Below, one piece after another: positions 1 to 5,611 of a DNA stretch of 6,268 nt (the stretch's first letter is position 1; each line of letters begins with the position of its first letter). The notes beneath the pieces are model-generated. The model made no database searches. It saw nothing but the letters and a program-made list of their open reading frames with translations, and was not told the DNA's origin. The DNA comes from an uncultured Eubacteriales bacterium (GTDB lineage: Bacteria > Bacillota > Clostridia > Lachnospirales > Anaerotignaceae), in the NCBI GenBank assembly GCA_902406135.1, contig CABPCX010000116.1, forward strand, positions 1 to 6,268, read 5' to 3'. Made by a program: the position numbers and the translations under genes.

Positions 1-8
1 TCCTCCTT
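1..8 (-). promoter_or_regulatory. Ribosome binding site of a divergent gene lying off the left edge
   Basis: Read on the minus strand, this is AAAGGAGGA, a near-perfect Shine-Dalgarno sequence, running off the left edge. Its start codon would fall a few bases beyond the window, so a minus-strand gene probably begins there, divergent from the serine dehydratase operon. Nothing can be said about its product. Confidence 0.6.
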
Positions 9-28
9 TGTTATATTAACAGTTAGTA

Positions 29-57
29 ATTATATCATTTATATACGTTTTTATCCA
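29..57 (-). promoter_or_regulatory. Probable minus-strand promoter for the gene off the left edge
   Basis: On the minus strand there is an extended -10 element TGATATAAT (the TATAAT is plus positions 29-34), with a weaker -35 TGGATA at 52-57 and a 17-base spacer. Transcription would start near position 22 and give a short leader ending in the ribosome binding site at 1-8. The AT-rich context makes chance -10 matches common; correct spacing and the downstream ribosome binding site are the support. Confidence 0.5.
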
Positions 58-75
58 TACAAATCTTTATATTTA

Positions 76-104
76 TTGAATTATTATGGTTAAAATATTA
101 TAAT
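76..104 (+). promoter_or_regulatory. Promoter of the serine dehydratase operon
   Basis: TTGAAT (76-81) and a perfect TATAAT (99-104) are separated by 17 bases, the ideal sigma-A spacing. A start near 111 would leave a leader of about 28 bases, too short for a riboswitch. A second TATAAT at 110-115 lacks a good -35 at the right distance. I see no clear operator palindrome. Confidence 0.65.
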
Positions 105-138
105 AAGAATATAATATTTTTCATAGGGAGGGAAAACA

Positions 139-798
139 ATGGATGTTTTCGATATCATCGGCCCCGTTATGATAGGACCCTCAAGTTCACATACGGCCGG
201 AGCTGCAAGAATAGGCAGATATGCACTGAATATACTCGGAACAGAGCCTGTCAGGGCAGACATATATTTCAGCGGCTCATTTGCAAAAACGTATAAAGGA
301 CACGGTACCGATAAGGCTATTGTGGCAGGAATACTTGGGATGGATACCGACGACCCCGGAATCAAGTACAGCTTTGACACAGCTGAACACAGGGGACTTG
401 AGTTTTATTTCCATACCTGTGAAATTGAAAATTCCCACCCCAATACAGCCTTTGTGGTGCTCACAAGCGAGACAGGAAGAAAGGTAGAAGTTCAGGGAGC
501 TTCCATTGGCGGAGGAAACATAATAATAACAAAGATAAACGGAACACCCGTTGAAATTACCGGTAAATTTACGACAATGATAGTTCTCCACAAAAACATA
601 CCGGGAATGATTTCAGATGTTACAAGCGTACTTGCTAAATATGGAATAAACATCGGAAGGTTTGACTTAAGAAGAAACCCCAGAGGCGGAAGAGGCGTAA
701 TGATTATAGAGCTTGACTCAGACCTGCCCGAACATATCAACGACGAGATAAAGGCAATGGATAATGTCATTGACTCAACATTGCTTAAGGCGATTTAA
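139..798 (+). CDS. sdaAB: L-serine dehydratase, iron-sulfur-dependent, beta subunit
   Basis: This is the small subunit of the two-subunit [4Fe-4S] L-serine dehydratase, which with the alpha subunit turns L-serine into pyruvate and ammonia in the cytoplasm. The 219-residue protein opens with the family signature GPSSSHTAGAARIG (residues 13-26). Further conserved blocks are GHGTDKAIVAG (54-64), HPNT (100-103) and the glycine-rich ASIGGGN (121-127). The C-terminal part (about 147-219) is an ACT domain, with IPGMISDVTSVLAKYGINI in the first strand-helix region; ACT domains often bind amino acids, and here it may sense serine, which is inference. Length is normal for a beta subunit. The start is fixed by GGGAGGG at 126-132, six bases before the ATG. 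The sdaAA ribosome binding site overlaps the stop codon, so the two are translated from one message. Confidence 0.95.
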   Translation: MDVFDIIGPVMIGPSSSHTAGAARIGRYALNILGTEPVRADIYFSGSFAKTYKGHGTDKAIVAGILGMDTDDPGIKYSFDTAEHRGLEFYFHTCEIENSHPNTAFVVLTSETGRKVEVQGASIGGGNIIITKINGTPVEITGKFTTMIVLHKNIPGMISDVTSVLAKYGINIGRFDLRRNPRGGRGVMIIELDSDLPEHINDEIKAMDNVIDSTLLKAI

Positions 799-809
799 GG
801 AGGAAACAT

Positions 810-1688
810 ATGTTTAAATATGATACCATAAGCGAGCTTGTGGCAGAGGCTGAAAAGCAGGGGAAAAAGATAAGCGAGCTTGTTCTTGAGGACCAGGCGG
901 CATCCTGCGAGACAACAAAAGAAGAAATGTATAAAAGGATGTTTAAATCTTTTAGAATAATGCAGACATCTGTGGATGACGGTCTTGAAGAAGATACACG
1001 TTCCGTAAGCGGACTTACAGGCGGAAGCGCTTGGAAAATGAAACAGCAGGTGGATGCAGGAAAGAATATATGCGGCCATCTTTTCGGACAGGCTATGACA
1101 ATGGCTTTGGCTGTGTCCGAGACCAACGCCTGTATGGGAAAAATAGTTGCGGCACCCACAGCAGGTTCCTGCGGAATACTTCCCGCCGTACTCATAAGCG
1201 TTATGAACGAAAAGGACATACCAGCCGAGGATGTTGTAATGAGCCTTTTTACAGCTTCTGCACTGGGACTTGTAATAGCAAATAAAGCAAGCATTGCCGG
1301 AGCGGAAGGCGGATGCCAGGCCGAGTGCGGTTCAGCCAGCGCAATGGCAGCCGGAGCCCTTGTTGAGATGTGCGGAGGCACTCCTCAGATGGTAGCCGAT
1401 GCCTGTGCCATAGCAATCAAAAATATTTTAGGCCTTGTATGTGACCCCGTTGCAGGTCTTGTTGAAATACCCTGTATCAAGAGAAATGCCATGGGTACAG
1501 CCAATGCGTTTACAGCTGCCGAGCTTGCCCTTGCAGGCATAACAAGTGCAATACCCGTTGACGAGGTAATATGGGCAATGAAGAAGGTCGGAGACAGTAT
1601 GGCTGTTACTCTTAAGGAAACGGGAGAGGGCGGACTTGCAGCTACCCCCACAGGAAAAGCTCTTAAACAGCAGGTATTCGGCGAGTGA
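810..1688 (+). CDS. sdaAA: L-serine dehydratase, iron-sulfur-dependent, alpha subunit
   Basis: This is the catalytic subunit carrying the [4Fe-4S] cluster that acts as a Lewis acid to eliminate water from L-serine; the enzyme is typically oxygen-sensitive. The protein has 292 residues. Recognisable blocks are SGLTGGSAWKM (67-77), the PTAGSCGILPAVL stretch (116-128), EGGCQAECGSASAMAAG (166-182) and CDPVAGLVEIPCIKRNA (211-227). The likely cluster ligands are C169, C211 and C222; their spacings of 42 and 11 residues equal those I recall for the ligands of the single-chain Legionella enzyme (C343, C385, C396). C173 is an extra nearby cysteine. The TAAGGAGG at 796-803 overlaps the sdaAB stop codon and lies six bases before the ATG, indicating coupled translation. 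Two-subunit forms are typical of Gram-positive bacteria, while enterobacteria use one fused chain. Confidence 0.95.
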   Translation: MFKYDTISELVAEAEKQGKKISELVLEDQAASCETTKEEMYKRMFKSFRIMQTSVDDGLEEDTRSVSGLTGGSAWKMKQQVDAGKNICGHLFGQAMTMALAVSETNACMGKIVAAPTAGSCGILPAVLISVMNEKDIPAEDVVMSLFTASALGLVIANKASIAGAEGGCQAECGSASAMAAGALVEMCGGTPQMVADACAIAIKNILGLVCDPVAGLVEIPCIKRNAMGTANAFTAAELALAGITSAIPVDEVIWAMKKVGDSMAVTLKETGEGGLAATPTGKALKQQVFGE

Positions 1689-1719
1689 TAAGGCTGTCCA
1701 GCTTAAAGGAGGCGGCGGT

Positions 1720-2181
1720 ATGGCTGTGATTTTTGTAAAGCCTGAGGAAAAATACATCCGCTCCTATTGGGAGACCTTTGGAGAGATATGCAGAGAAAAG
1801 ATATATCTTGCTTTAAGCGAGCCCTTTTCCTATGAAAGCACCGTTGAATTTATTACAAAGATAATAGAGGCAGGTATGCCGTCACTCTTTGTAATAGATA
1901 CTGAAAGCGGCAGATGTGTCGGATGGTGTGATGCCGTTTCCGATGACGGAGTAAGCGGCAGAGTCGGAATGGGAATTTTAAAACCGTTTCGGGACAGGAA
2001 AATAGGAACCGATTTACTTAGGCAGGTAATACTGCTCAGCTCCGAGTACGGATATGAAAATCTTAAACTCGATGTATGGAAAAGTAATAAGAGAGCAATC
2101 CATATATATGAAAAATCGGGTTTTGTCAAATATGACGAAGACGATAAAAAGATATGTATGGTATTAAAGCTAAAAAAATAA
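1720..2181 (+). CDS. GNAT-family N-acetyltransferase, substrate unknown
   Basis: This cytoplasmic protein of 153 residues has a GNAT fold, which transfers an acetyl group from acetyl-CoA to an amine. The pyrophosphate-binding motif A is RVGMGILKPFRDRKIGTDLL (81-100), with the R-D-R-K-I-G-T turn in place of the usual Q/R-x-x-G-x-G/A. Motif B is KLDVWKSNKRAIHIYEKSGF (116-135), the hallmark N-x-R-A-x-x-x-Y-x-x-x-G-F. I chose the ATG at 1720 because AAAGGAGG (1705-1712) sits seven bases upstream; the frame stays open back to 1636, but that extension overlaps sdaAA and has no ribosome binding site. It follows sdaAA by 31 bases with no terminator, so it probably belongs to the serine dehydratase operon. 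The substrate could be a small amine, antibiotic or protein N-terminus; sequence alone does not decide. Confidence 0.85.
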   Translation: MAVIFVKPEEKYIRSYWETFGEICREKIYLALSEPFSYESTVEFITKIIEAGMPSLFVIDTESGRCVGWCDAVSDDGVSGRVGMGILKPFRDRKIGTDLLRQVILLSSEYGYENLKLDVWKSNKRAIHIYEKSGFVKYDEDDKKICMVLKLKK

Positions 2182-2198
2182 TTTGATATATAAAAATT

Positions 2199-2224
2199 AA
2201 ACCGGACACTTATGTGTCCGGTTT
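2199..2224. terminator. Bidirectional intrinsic terminator between convergent operons
   Basis: An 11-bp perfect stem AAACCGGACAC / GTGTCCGGTTT closes a TTAT loop. On the plus strand it is followed by a short T-run (2222-2226); on the minus strand the stem is followed by TTTAATTTTT. It lies 17 bases after the GNAT stop and 6 bases beyond the stop of the minus-strand peptidase gene, so it most likely ends both transcripts. Confidence 0.9.
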
Positions 2225-2230
2225 TTATAT

Positions 2231-3211
2231 TTACATTAAATCGGATGCTCCGGGTACGCCGTGGAATGAACCGCAGTTTAAAACCGCGTTTCTGATGGCA
2301 GCAGCCATAACGTGGGAGGCAAGGGTTCCAACCACATTTACATCGGCCTCCACATCTCCCGATGACAGGGCATATACTGTGTCTCCGTCAGAAAGGGTAT
2401 GCACGGGCCTTATGGAGCGGGCAAGGCCGTTTTGCGCCATAGCGGCTATTTTATTGAGCTTTGCCTTGTCGAATTTTGCGTTTGTTATAACTGCACCTAT
2501 GGTCGTATTTGTATTTGGTGCGGAATAAACGGGATTATTTAAAAACATTTCATAGAGGGCGGCTTCACTGTCATCTATGTGTTTTTTATCCTTTGTAAGC
2601 ATTCCCGCCAGAACTTTTCCGGTTTCAAAGTCGTATACGTCACCCATGGCGTTTACCGCAACAACGGCGCCAACCTTAAGCTCACCCAGCTGAACAGCAT
2701 ATATTCCAAGACCTGAATTCATAATACGGTCAATCTCGCAGAATTTTCCGACGGTAGCTCCTGTGCCTGCGCCCACATTTCCCTGTTTTGGGTCATTGAG
2801 TTCGGCATTTTCACAGGCCTTTTTAGCCATGGCTTTGTCTGGTTTTATTTTGTCGGATACAAACATCAAATCAAAAATGCAGGATTCGCATACAAGGGGT
2901 ACACGTATATCGCCAAGGGCAAATCCAATACCCTTTTCGGCAAGATATTCCATAACTCCGCCGGCTGCATCCAGACCGAAGGCGCTTCCGCCGCTGAGAA
3001 GAACGGCATGTATAACCTCCGCCGAAGCTGCCGGATTAAGAAGCTCGGTTTCCCTTGAAGCAGGGCCTCCGCCCCTTACATCAACTCCTGCGGGCATTCC
3101 TTTTTCGCATATTATTACGGTACAGCCTGTGGCATATTCCGTGTTTTCTGCATTTCCAATTTTGATATTTTCTATTTTATTTATGGGTATTTCCTTAAAT
3201 GGATATTTCAT
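2231..3211 (-). CDS. P1 (S58) family aminopeptidase / NylC-like N-terminal nucleophile hydrolase
   Basis: This 326-residue protein belongs to the self-processing Ntn-hydrolase family that includes DmpA, BapA, NylC and mycobacterial Rv1333. Such proenzymes cut themselves in two and use the new N-terminal Ser or Thr as nucleophile to hydrolyse N-terminal amino acids, beta-peptides or oligoamides. Conserved blocks are GVDVRGGGPASRETELL (42-58), LSGGSAFGLDAAGGVMEYL (72-90), GNVGAGTGATVGK (144-156) and the region around the cleavage point, NTNTTIGAVITNA (233-245). By analogy with NylC (Asn/Thr), cleavage is expected between N235 and T236, giving a nucleophilic threonine instead of the serine of DmpA. 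There is no signal peptide, so it should be cytoplasmic. The ribosome binding site AAGGA (plus 3219-3223) touches the stop codon of the upstream lipid kinase gene, 11 bases away, so the two are co-transcribed. The natural substrate is unknown. Confidence 0.88.
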   Translation of the reverse strand: MKYPFKEIPINKIENIKIGNAENTEYATGCTVIICEKGMPAGVDVRGGGPASRETELLNPAASAEVIHAVLLSGGSAFGLDAAGGVMEYLAEKGIGFALGDIRVPLVCESCIFDLMFVSDKIKPDKAMAKKACENAELNDPKQGNVGAGTGATVGKFCEIDRIMNSGLGIYAVQLGELKVGAVVAVNAMGDVYDFETGKVLAGMLTKDKKHIDDSEAALYEMFLNNPVYSAPNTNTTIGAVITNAKFDKAKLNKIAAMAQNGLARSIRPVHTLSDGDTVYALSSGDVEADVNVVGTLASHVMAAAIRNAVLNCGSFHGVPGASDLM

Positions 3212-3222
3212 GGCTTTTTCCT

Positions 3223-4107
3223 TTATTTTATTATCTTAATGGCGTGTTTTATATTTTTGATGGATATTTTGCTGCTTCCGGGTTCGTATTCTCCATCAAG
3301 AGTCCAGTTCACTGTGGGTGATATTTCGATATCTATGTTTCCGGCAGAAAAGAATCTGACAGTTTCGTTGTCATACTGTTTCAGTGTAAAGGCTCTGGCC
3401 ACATTGCTAAGCTCCATGGGAGTAACAAGGCTTTTTATGAGAAGCACTTCCAAAAGTCCGTCTCTGAAATCAACTCTTTCCGGGTCAAGATTTATAACGC
3501 CTGCAACCGATGTGGAGTTGCTTATGGCGCCAAATATATAGTCATCTTCATAAACTTTGCCGTTGGCGGTTATTTTAGCATGTATAGGCTTAATTACGGG
3601 TAGTTCCTTTATCCCTTCCATTACATAGGCAAAATGTCCGAATGAATTTTTAAGGGACTGTGGGGTATCATAGGATACCTTTGTAAATGCTCCGAAGGAT
3701 GCCACATACGAAAAATATCTGTCATTAAAGCTTCCCACATCGTAGACTGTGGGAGTTCCGCTCAGGATATCTCTTGCTGCCTGCATAACGTTTTTCGATA
3801 TACCAAGGCTGTTGGCAAAGTCGTTGGTACTGCCTGACGGTATGTATCCGATAGGAACATCATGTCCGCCGGAAATAAGTCCGGTAATGACCTCATTTAA
3901 GGTGCCGTCTCCGCCGATGCATACCACAAGGTCAAGACCTGATGCATTATTTTTTACATACTCTGTTGCGTCTCCGGCGTATCTTGTAATATGAACATTA
4001 CAGTCGTAACCTTTGGAATTAAAAAGAGATATAATATTTATAATATATCTGTTGGCTTTTTTCTGGCCTGAACATGGATTTAATATTAATAATAGCTTTT
4101 TATTCAC
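3223..4107 (-). CDS. Diacylglycerol kinase family lipid kinase (YegS/DgkB type)
   Basis: This 294-residue soluble lipid kinase belongs to the DAGK catalytic-domain family, which phosphorylates diacylglycerol or a related lipid with ATP at the membrane surface. In Gram-positives the DgkB type returns diacylglycerol from lipoteichoic acid synthesis to phosphatidic acid. Visible motifs are NPCSGQKKA (10-18), the nucleotide-binding GGDGTLNEV (65-73), PSGSTNDFA (90-98, with Ser where Thr is usual in the GTxNDFA motif), VDFRDGLLEVLLI (212-224) and WTLDGE (268-273). Length matches the family. Translation starts at a GTG (4107-4105 on the minus strand), supported by a perfect AGGAGG at 4116-4121 eight bases away; no ATG nearby is as well placed. 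It is the first gene of a minus-strand operon with the P1 peptidase. Whether the substrate is diacylglycerol, a sphingoid base or another lipid cannot be told from the sequence. Confidence 0.9.
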   Translation of the reverse strand: MNKKLLLILNPCSGQKKANRYIINIISLFNSKGYDCNVHITRYAGDATEYVKNNASGLDLVVCIGGDGTLNEVITGLISGGHDVPIGYIPSGSTNDFANSLGISKNVMQAARDILSGTPTVYDVGSFNDRYFSYVASFGAFTKVSYDTPQSLKNSFGHFAYVMEGIKELPVIKPIHAKITANGKVYEDDYIFGAISNSTSVAGVINLDPERVDFRDGLLEVLLIKSLVTPMELSNVARAFTLKQYDNETVRFFSAGNIDIEISPTVNWTLDGEYEPGSSKISIKNIKHAIKIIK

Positions 4108-4138
4108 GATTAAGGCCTCCTGTTAGAATTATCAGTAT

Positions 4139-4167
4139 ATTATAATATCCATATTAAATATTTTCAA
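4139..4167 (-). promoter_or_regulatory. Promoter of the lipid kinase-peptidase operon
   Basis: On the minus strand, TTGAAA (plus 4162-4167) and a perfect TATAAT (plus 4139-4144) are separated by exactly 17 bases. The expected start near 4132 leaves a leader of about 25 bases that contains the AGGAGG ribosome binding site. Confidence 0.75.
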
Positions 4168-4200
4168 CATATAATGACCTCATTATGCTTTATTATGCCT

Positions 4201-4243
4201 TATAATCTTGTTCTATTGCTGAAATGACGGAATAATCTAATAT
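4201..4243 (+). promoter_or_regulatory. Probable promoter region of the DD-carboxypeptidase gene (exact elements unclear)
   Basis: Three arrangements are possible: TATAAT at 4201-4206 without a convincing -35; TTGTTC (4208-4213) with AATAAT (4231-4236) at 17 bases; or TTGCTG (4216-4221) with TAATAT (4238-4243) at 16 bases. A plus-strand promoter must exist here because the upstream gene is divergent, but the sequence does not single one out. Confidence 0.35.
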
Positions 4244-4269
4244 TGAGAATCTTTTGGGAGATAAAAGAT

Positions 4270-5439
4270 ATGAAACTAAAAAAACTAATGGCAGGAGTAC
4301 TGGCGGCGGCCTTTTGCCTCCAGCCCTTGTCCGCAAAGGCCGAGCAGTATGGCAATATATCGGACCTGGGCTTAAGCTGTGAGAGCGCCATACTGGTAGA
4401 GGTATCGGGCGGAGACATACTGTACGAACAGAACAGTGATGAACAACTTCCTCCGGCGAGCATTACTAAAATAATGGCCCTTCTTCTCATATATGAAGCG
4501 GTGAGAGACGGAAAGATAACCTTTGACGATACCGTCACCGTAAGCGCCCATGCGGCGTCCATGGGAGGTTCCCAAGTATATCTTGAGGAAGGCGAAAAGC
4601 AGACTGCAAAAGAACTTACAAAATGTATTGCCATAGCGTCGGCAAATGATGCGGCAGTTGCCATGGCCGAATACATAGGAGGAAGCGAAGAGGGATTTGT
4701 TGAACTGATGAATTCAAGGGCAAAGGAATTGGGAATGAACAACACCACCTTTAAAAATGCCTGCGGCCTTGATGAAGAAGGACACCTGACAACTGCGGCA
4801 GATATTGCCATTATGTCCAGAGAGTTATTACATAATTTCCCCGAGGTAAAGGAATATACTACTACCTGGCAGGATACCATAACACACAGTACAAGGCGTG
4901 GAGACAGTGAGTTTGGGCTTACAAATACAAACAAACTTATAAGATGGTATGACGGAGCAACCGGATTAAAAACAGGAAGCACCGGCAATGCAAAATACTG
5001 TCTTTCCGCTTCAGCCGATAAAAACGGAATGGAACTTATTGCAGTTATAATGGCGGCGCCCGACAATAAATCACGGTTCTCTGAGGCCATGAAACTTTTG
5101 GATTACGGCTATGCCAACTATACCGTTGTTACGGGCGCACATAAGGGCGATACGGCAGGCGAGGCCGAAGTTAGCAGAGGAGAACACGAGACGGTTATGC
5201 TTGAAATGGCCTCTGATATAAAGGCGCTTATTCCAAAGGGAGGCAGTGAGCCTGTACTGTCATATGAGATATACGAAGATATATGTGCCCCTGTAGAAAA
5301 GGGAACAAAGGCAGGAGAGGCGGTATATACGTTAGACGGAAAAACCGTTGCCACAGCGGATATAATAACTGCGGAATCCGTGGAAAGAGCCGGACTTGCA
5401 ACGGTAGCGGAAAGGCTTTTGGCAGACTGGTGTGGATAA
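4270..5439 (+). CDS. Secreted D-alanyl-D-alanine carboxypeptidase (DacF / PBP5-like)
   Basis: This low-molecular-weight penicillin-binding protein of 389 residues removes the terminal D-alanine from peptidoglycan pentapeptides outside the cytoplasmic membrane, limiting cross-linking. A signal peptide is clear: KLKK, a hydrophobic core (MAGVLAAAFCLQPL), and an AKA cleavage site after residue 24. All three serine-transpeptidase motifs are present: S64-I-T-K67 with nucleophile S64, S124-A-N126 and K234-T-G236. A peptidase S11 C-terminal domain (about 285-370) follows, and the last 20 residues could form the short amphipathic helix that anchors PBP5-type enzymes. I chose the ATG at 4270 because GGGAG (4256-4260) is nine bases upstream and the signal peptide then begins properly; a TTG at 4243 would add nine residues with no support. 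In other Firmicutes, dac genes lie near scpA/scpB, as here. It could be dacF, dacA or dacB by name; motifs alone do not decide. Confidence 0.94.
   Translation: MKLKKLMAGVLAAAFCLQPLSAKAEQYGNISDLGLSCESAILVEVSGGDILYEQNSDEQLPPASITKIMALLLIYEAVRDGKITFDDTVTVSAHAASMGGSQVYLEEGEKQTAKELTKCIAIASANDAAVAMAEYIGGSEEGFVELMNSRAKELGMNNTTFKNACGLDEEGHLTTAADIAIMSRELLHNFPEVKEYTTTWQDTITHSTRRGDSEFGLTNTNKLIRWYDGATGLKTGSTGNAKYCLSASADKNGMELIAVIMAAPDNKSRFSEAMKLLDYGYANYTVVTGAHKGDTAGEAEVSRGEHETVMLEMASDIKALIPKGGSEPVLSYEIYEDICAPVEKGTKAGEAVYTLDGKTVATADIITAESVERAGLATVAERLLADWCG
5431..5439 (-). promoter_or_regulatory. Consensus DnaA-box sequence (TTATCCACA)
   Basis: TGTGGATAA on the plus strand reads TTATCCACA on the minus strand, the strongest DnaA-box sequence. 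It is formed by the last two codons and stop of the carboxypeptidase gene. Binding is not shown; it is listed because a second consensus box lies 62 bases downstream in the same orientation. Confidence 0.35.
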
Positions 5440-5446
5440 CAGAGGG

Positions 5447-5479
5447 AAAACACAGACATCCTGTGGATGTCTGTGTTTT
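5447..5479 (+). terminator. Strong intrinsic terminator after the DD-carboxypeptidase gene
   Basis: A perfect 11-bp stem CACAGACATCC / GGATGTCTGTG (5451-5461 with 5465-5475) around a TGT loop is extended by four A-T pairs (5447-5450 with 5476-5479) and ends in a T-run (5476-5480). It begins eight bases after the stop codon, so the carboxypeptidase transcript should end here and the following operon needs its own promoter. Confidence 0.92.
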
Positions 5480-5492
5480 TATTTAGAAAAAA

Positions 5493-5501
5493 TGTGTATA
5501 A
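5493..5501 (-). promoter_or_regulatory. Consensus DnaA-box sequence (TTATACACA)
   Basis: TGTGTATAA on the plus strand reads TTATACACA on the minus strand, matching the consensus TTATNCACA without mismatch. It stands in an AT-rich gap between the terminator and the promoter of the M50-scpA operon. The box at 5431-5439 has the same orientation. Confidence 0.35.
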
Positions 5502-5540
5502 TTCAATTATTAAGTTAATCTTTCATTAATGTTTATGATG

Positions 5541-5569
5541 TTTACGGTTAATGTTATTTCTGATATAAT
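5541..5569 (+). promoter_or_regulatory. Promoter of the M50-like protein / scpA operon
   Basis: TTTACG (5541-5546) and a perfect TATAAT (5564-5569) are 17 bases apart, and TG at 5561-5562 makes an extended -10 (TGATATAAT), which compensates for the weak -35. A start near 5576 gives a leader of about 35 bases. Three copies of ATGTT(T)A at 5529, 5538 and 5551 surround the -35 element and might be a regulator site, though they could be chance in such AT-rich DNA. Confidence 0.65.
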
Positions 5570-5611
5570 TATTATCTGGATTTCAAAAATAAACCATAAA
5601 AGAGGTGCCAC

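Noticed and set aside
1..138. A possible riboswitch or leader RNA before sdaAB
   Set aside because: The predicted leader is only about 28 bases and shows no hairpin or terminator.
971..979. DnaA-box-like TGTGGATGA inside sdaAA, and TTATCCATA at 51-59
   Set aside because: Each has one mismatch to the consensus and they are isolated from each other and from the pair near 5431-5501, so I do not count them.
785..1381. A 198-residue minus-strand open frame opposite sdaAA
   Set aside because: A shadow of sdaAA codon use; the translation is low-complexity Ala/Ser/Pro with no recognisable domain.
1636..1719. An upstream extension of the GNAT gene by 28 codons
   Set aside because: It overlaps the end of sdaAA and has no ribosome binding site, while AAAGGAGG sits just before the ATG at 1720.
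2763..3239. A plus-strand open frame of 158 residues opposite the P1 peptidase
   Set aside because: Antisense to a well-conserved gene, with no ribosome binding site and no family resemblance.
4243..4269. A TTG start adding nine residues to the carboxypeptidase
   Set aside because: It would put charged residues before a good signal peptide and lacks a ribosome binding site; the ATG at 4270 has one.
4200..5090. A 296-residue minus-strand open frame covering the carboxypeptidase gene
   Set aside because: It is antisense to a gene with complete signal peptide and catalytic motifs; its serine- and proline-rich translation resembles no family, and it has no ribosome binding site.
5494..5502. TATAAT at 5497-5502 as an alternative promoter for the M50-scpA operon
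   Set aside because: The bases at -35 distance fall in the terminator T-run and do not resemble TTGACA; the extended -10 at 5561-5569 is better.
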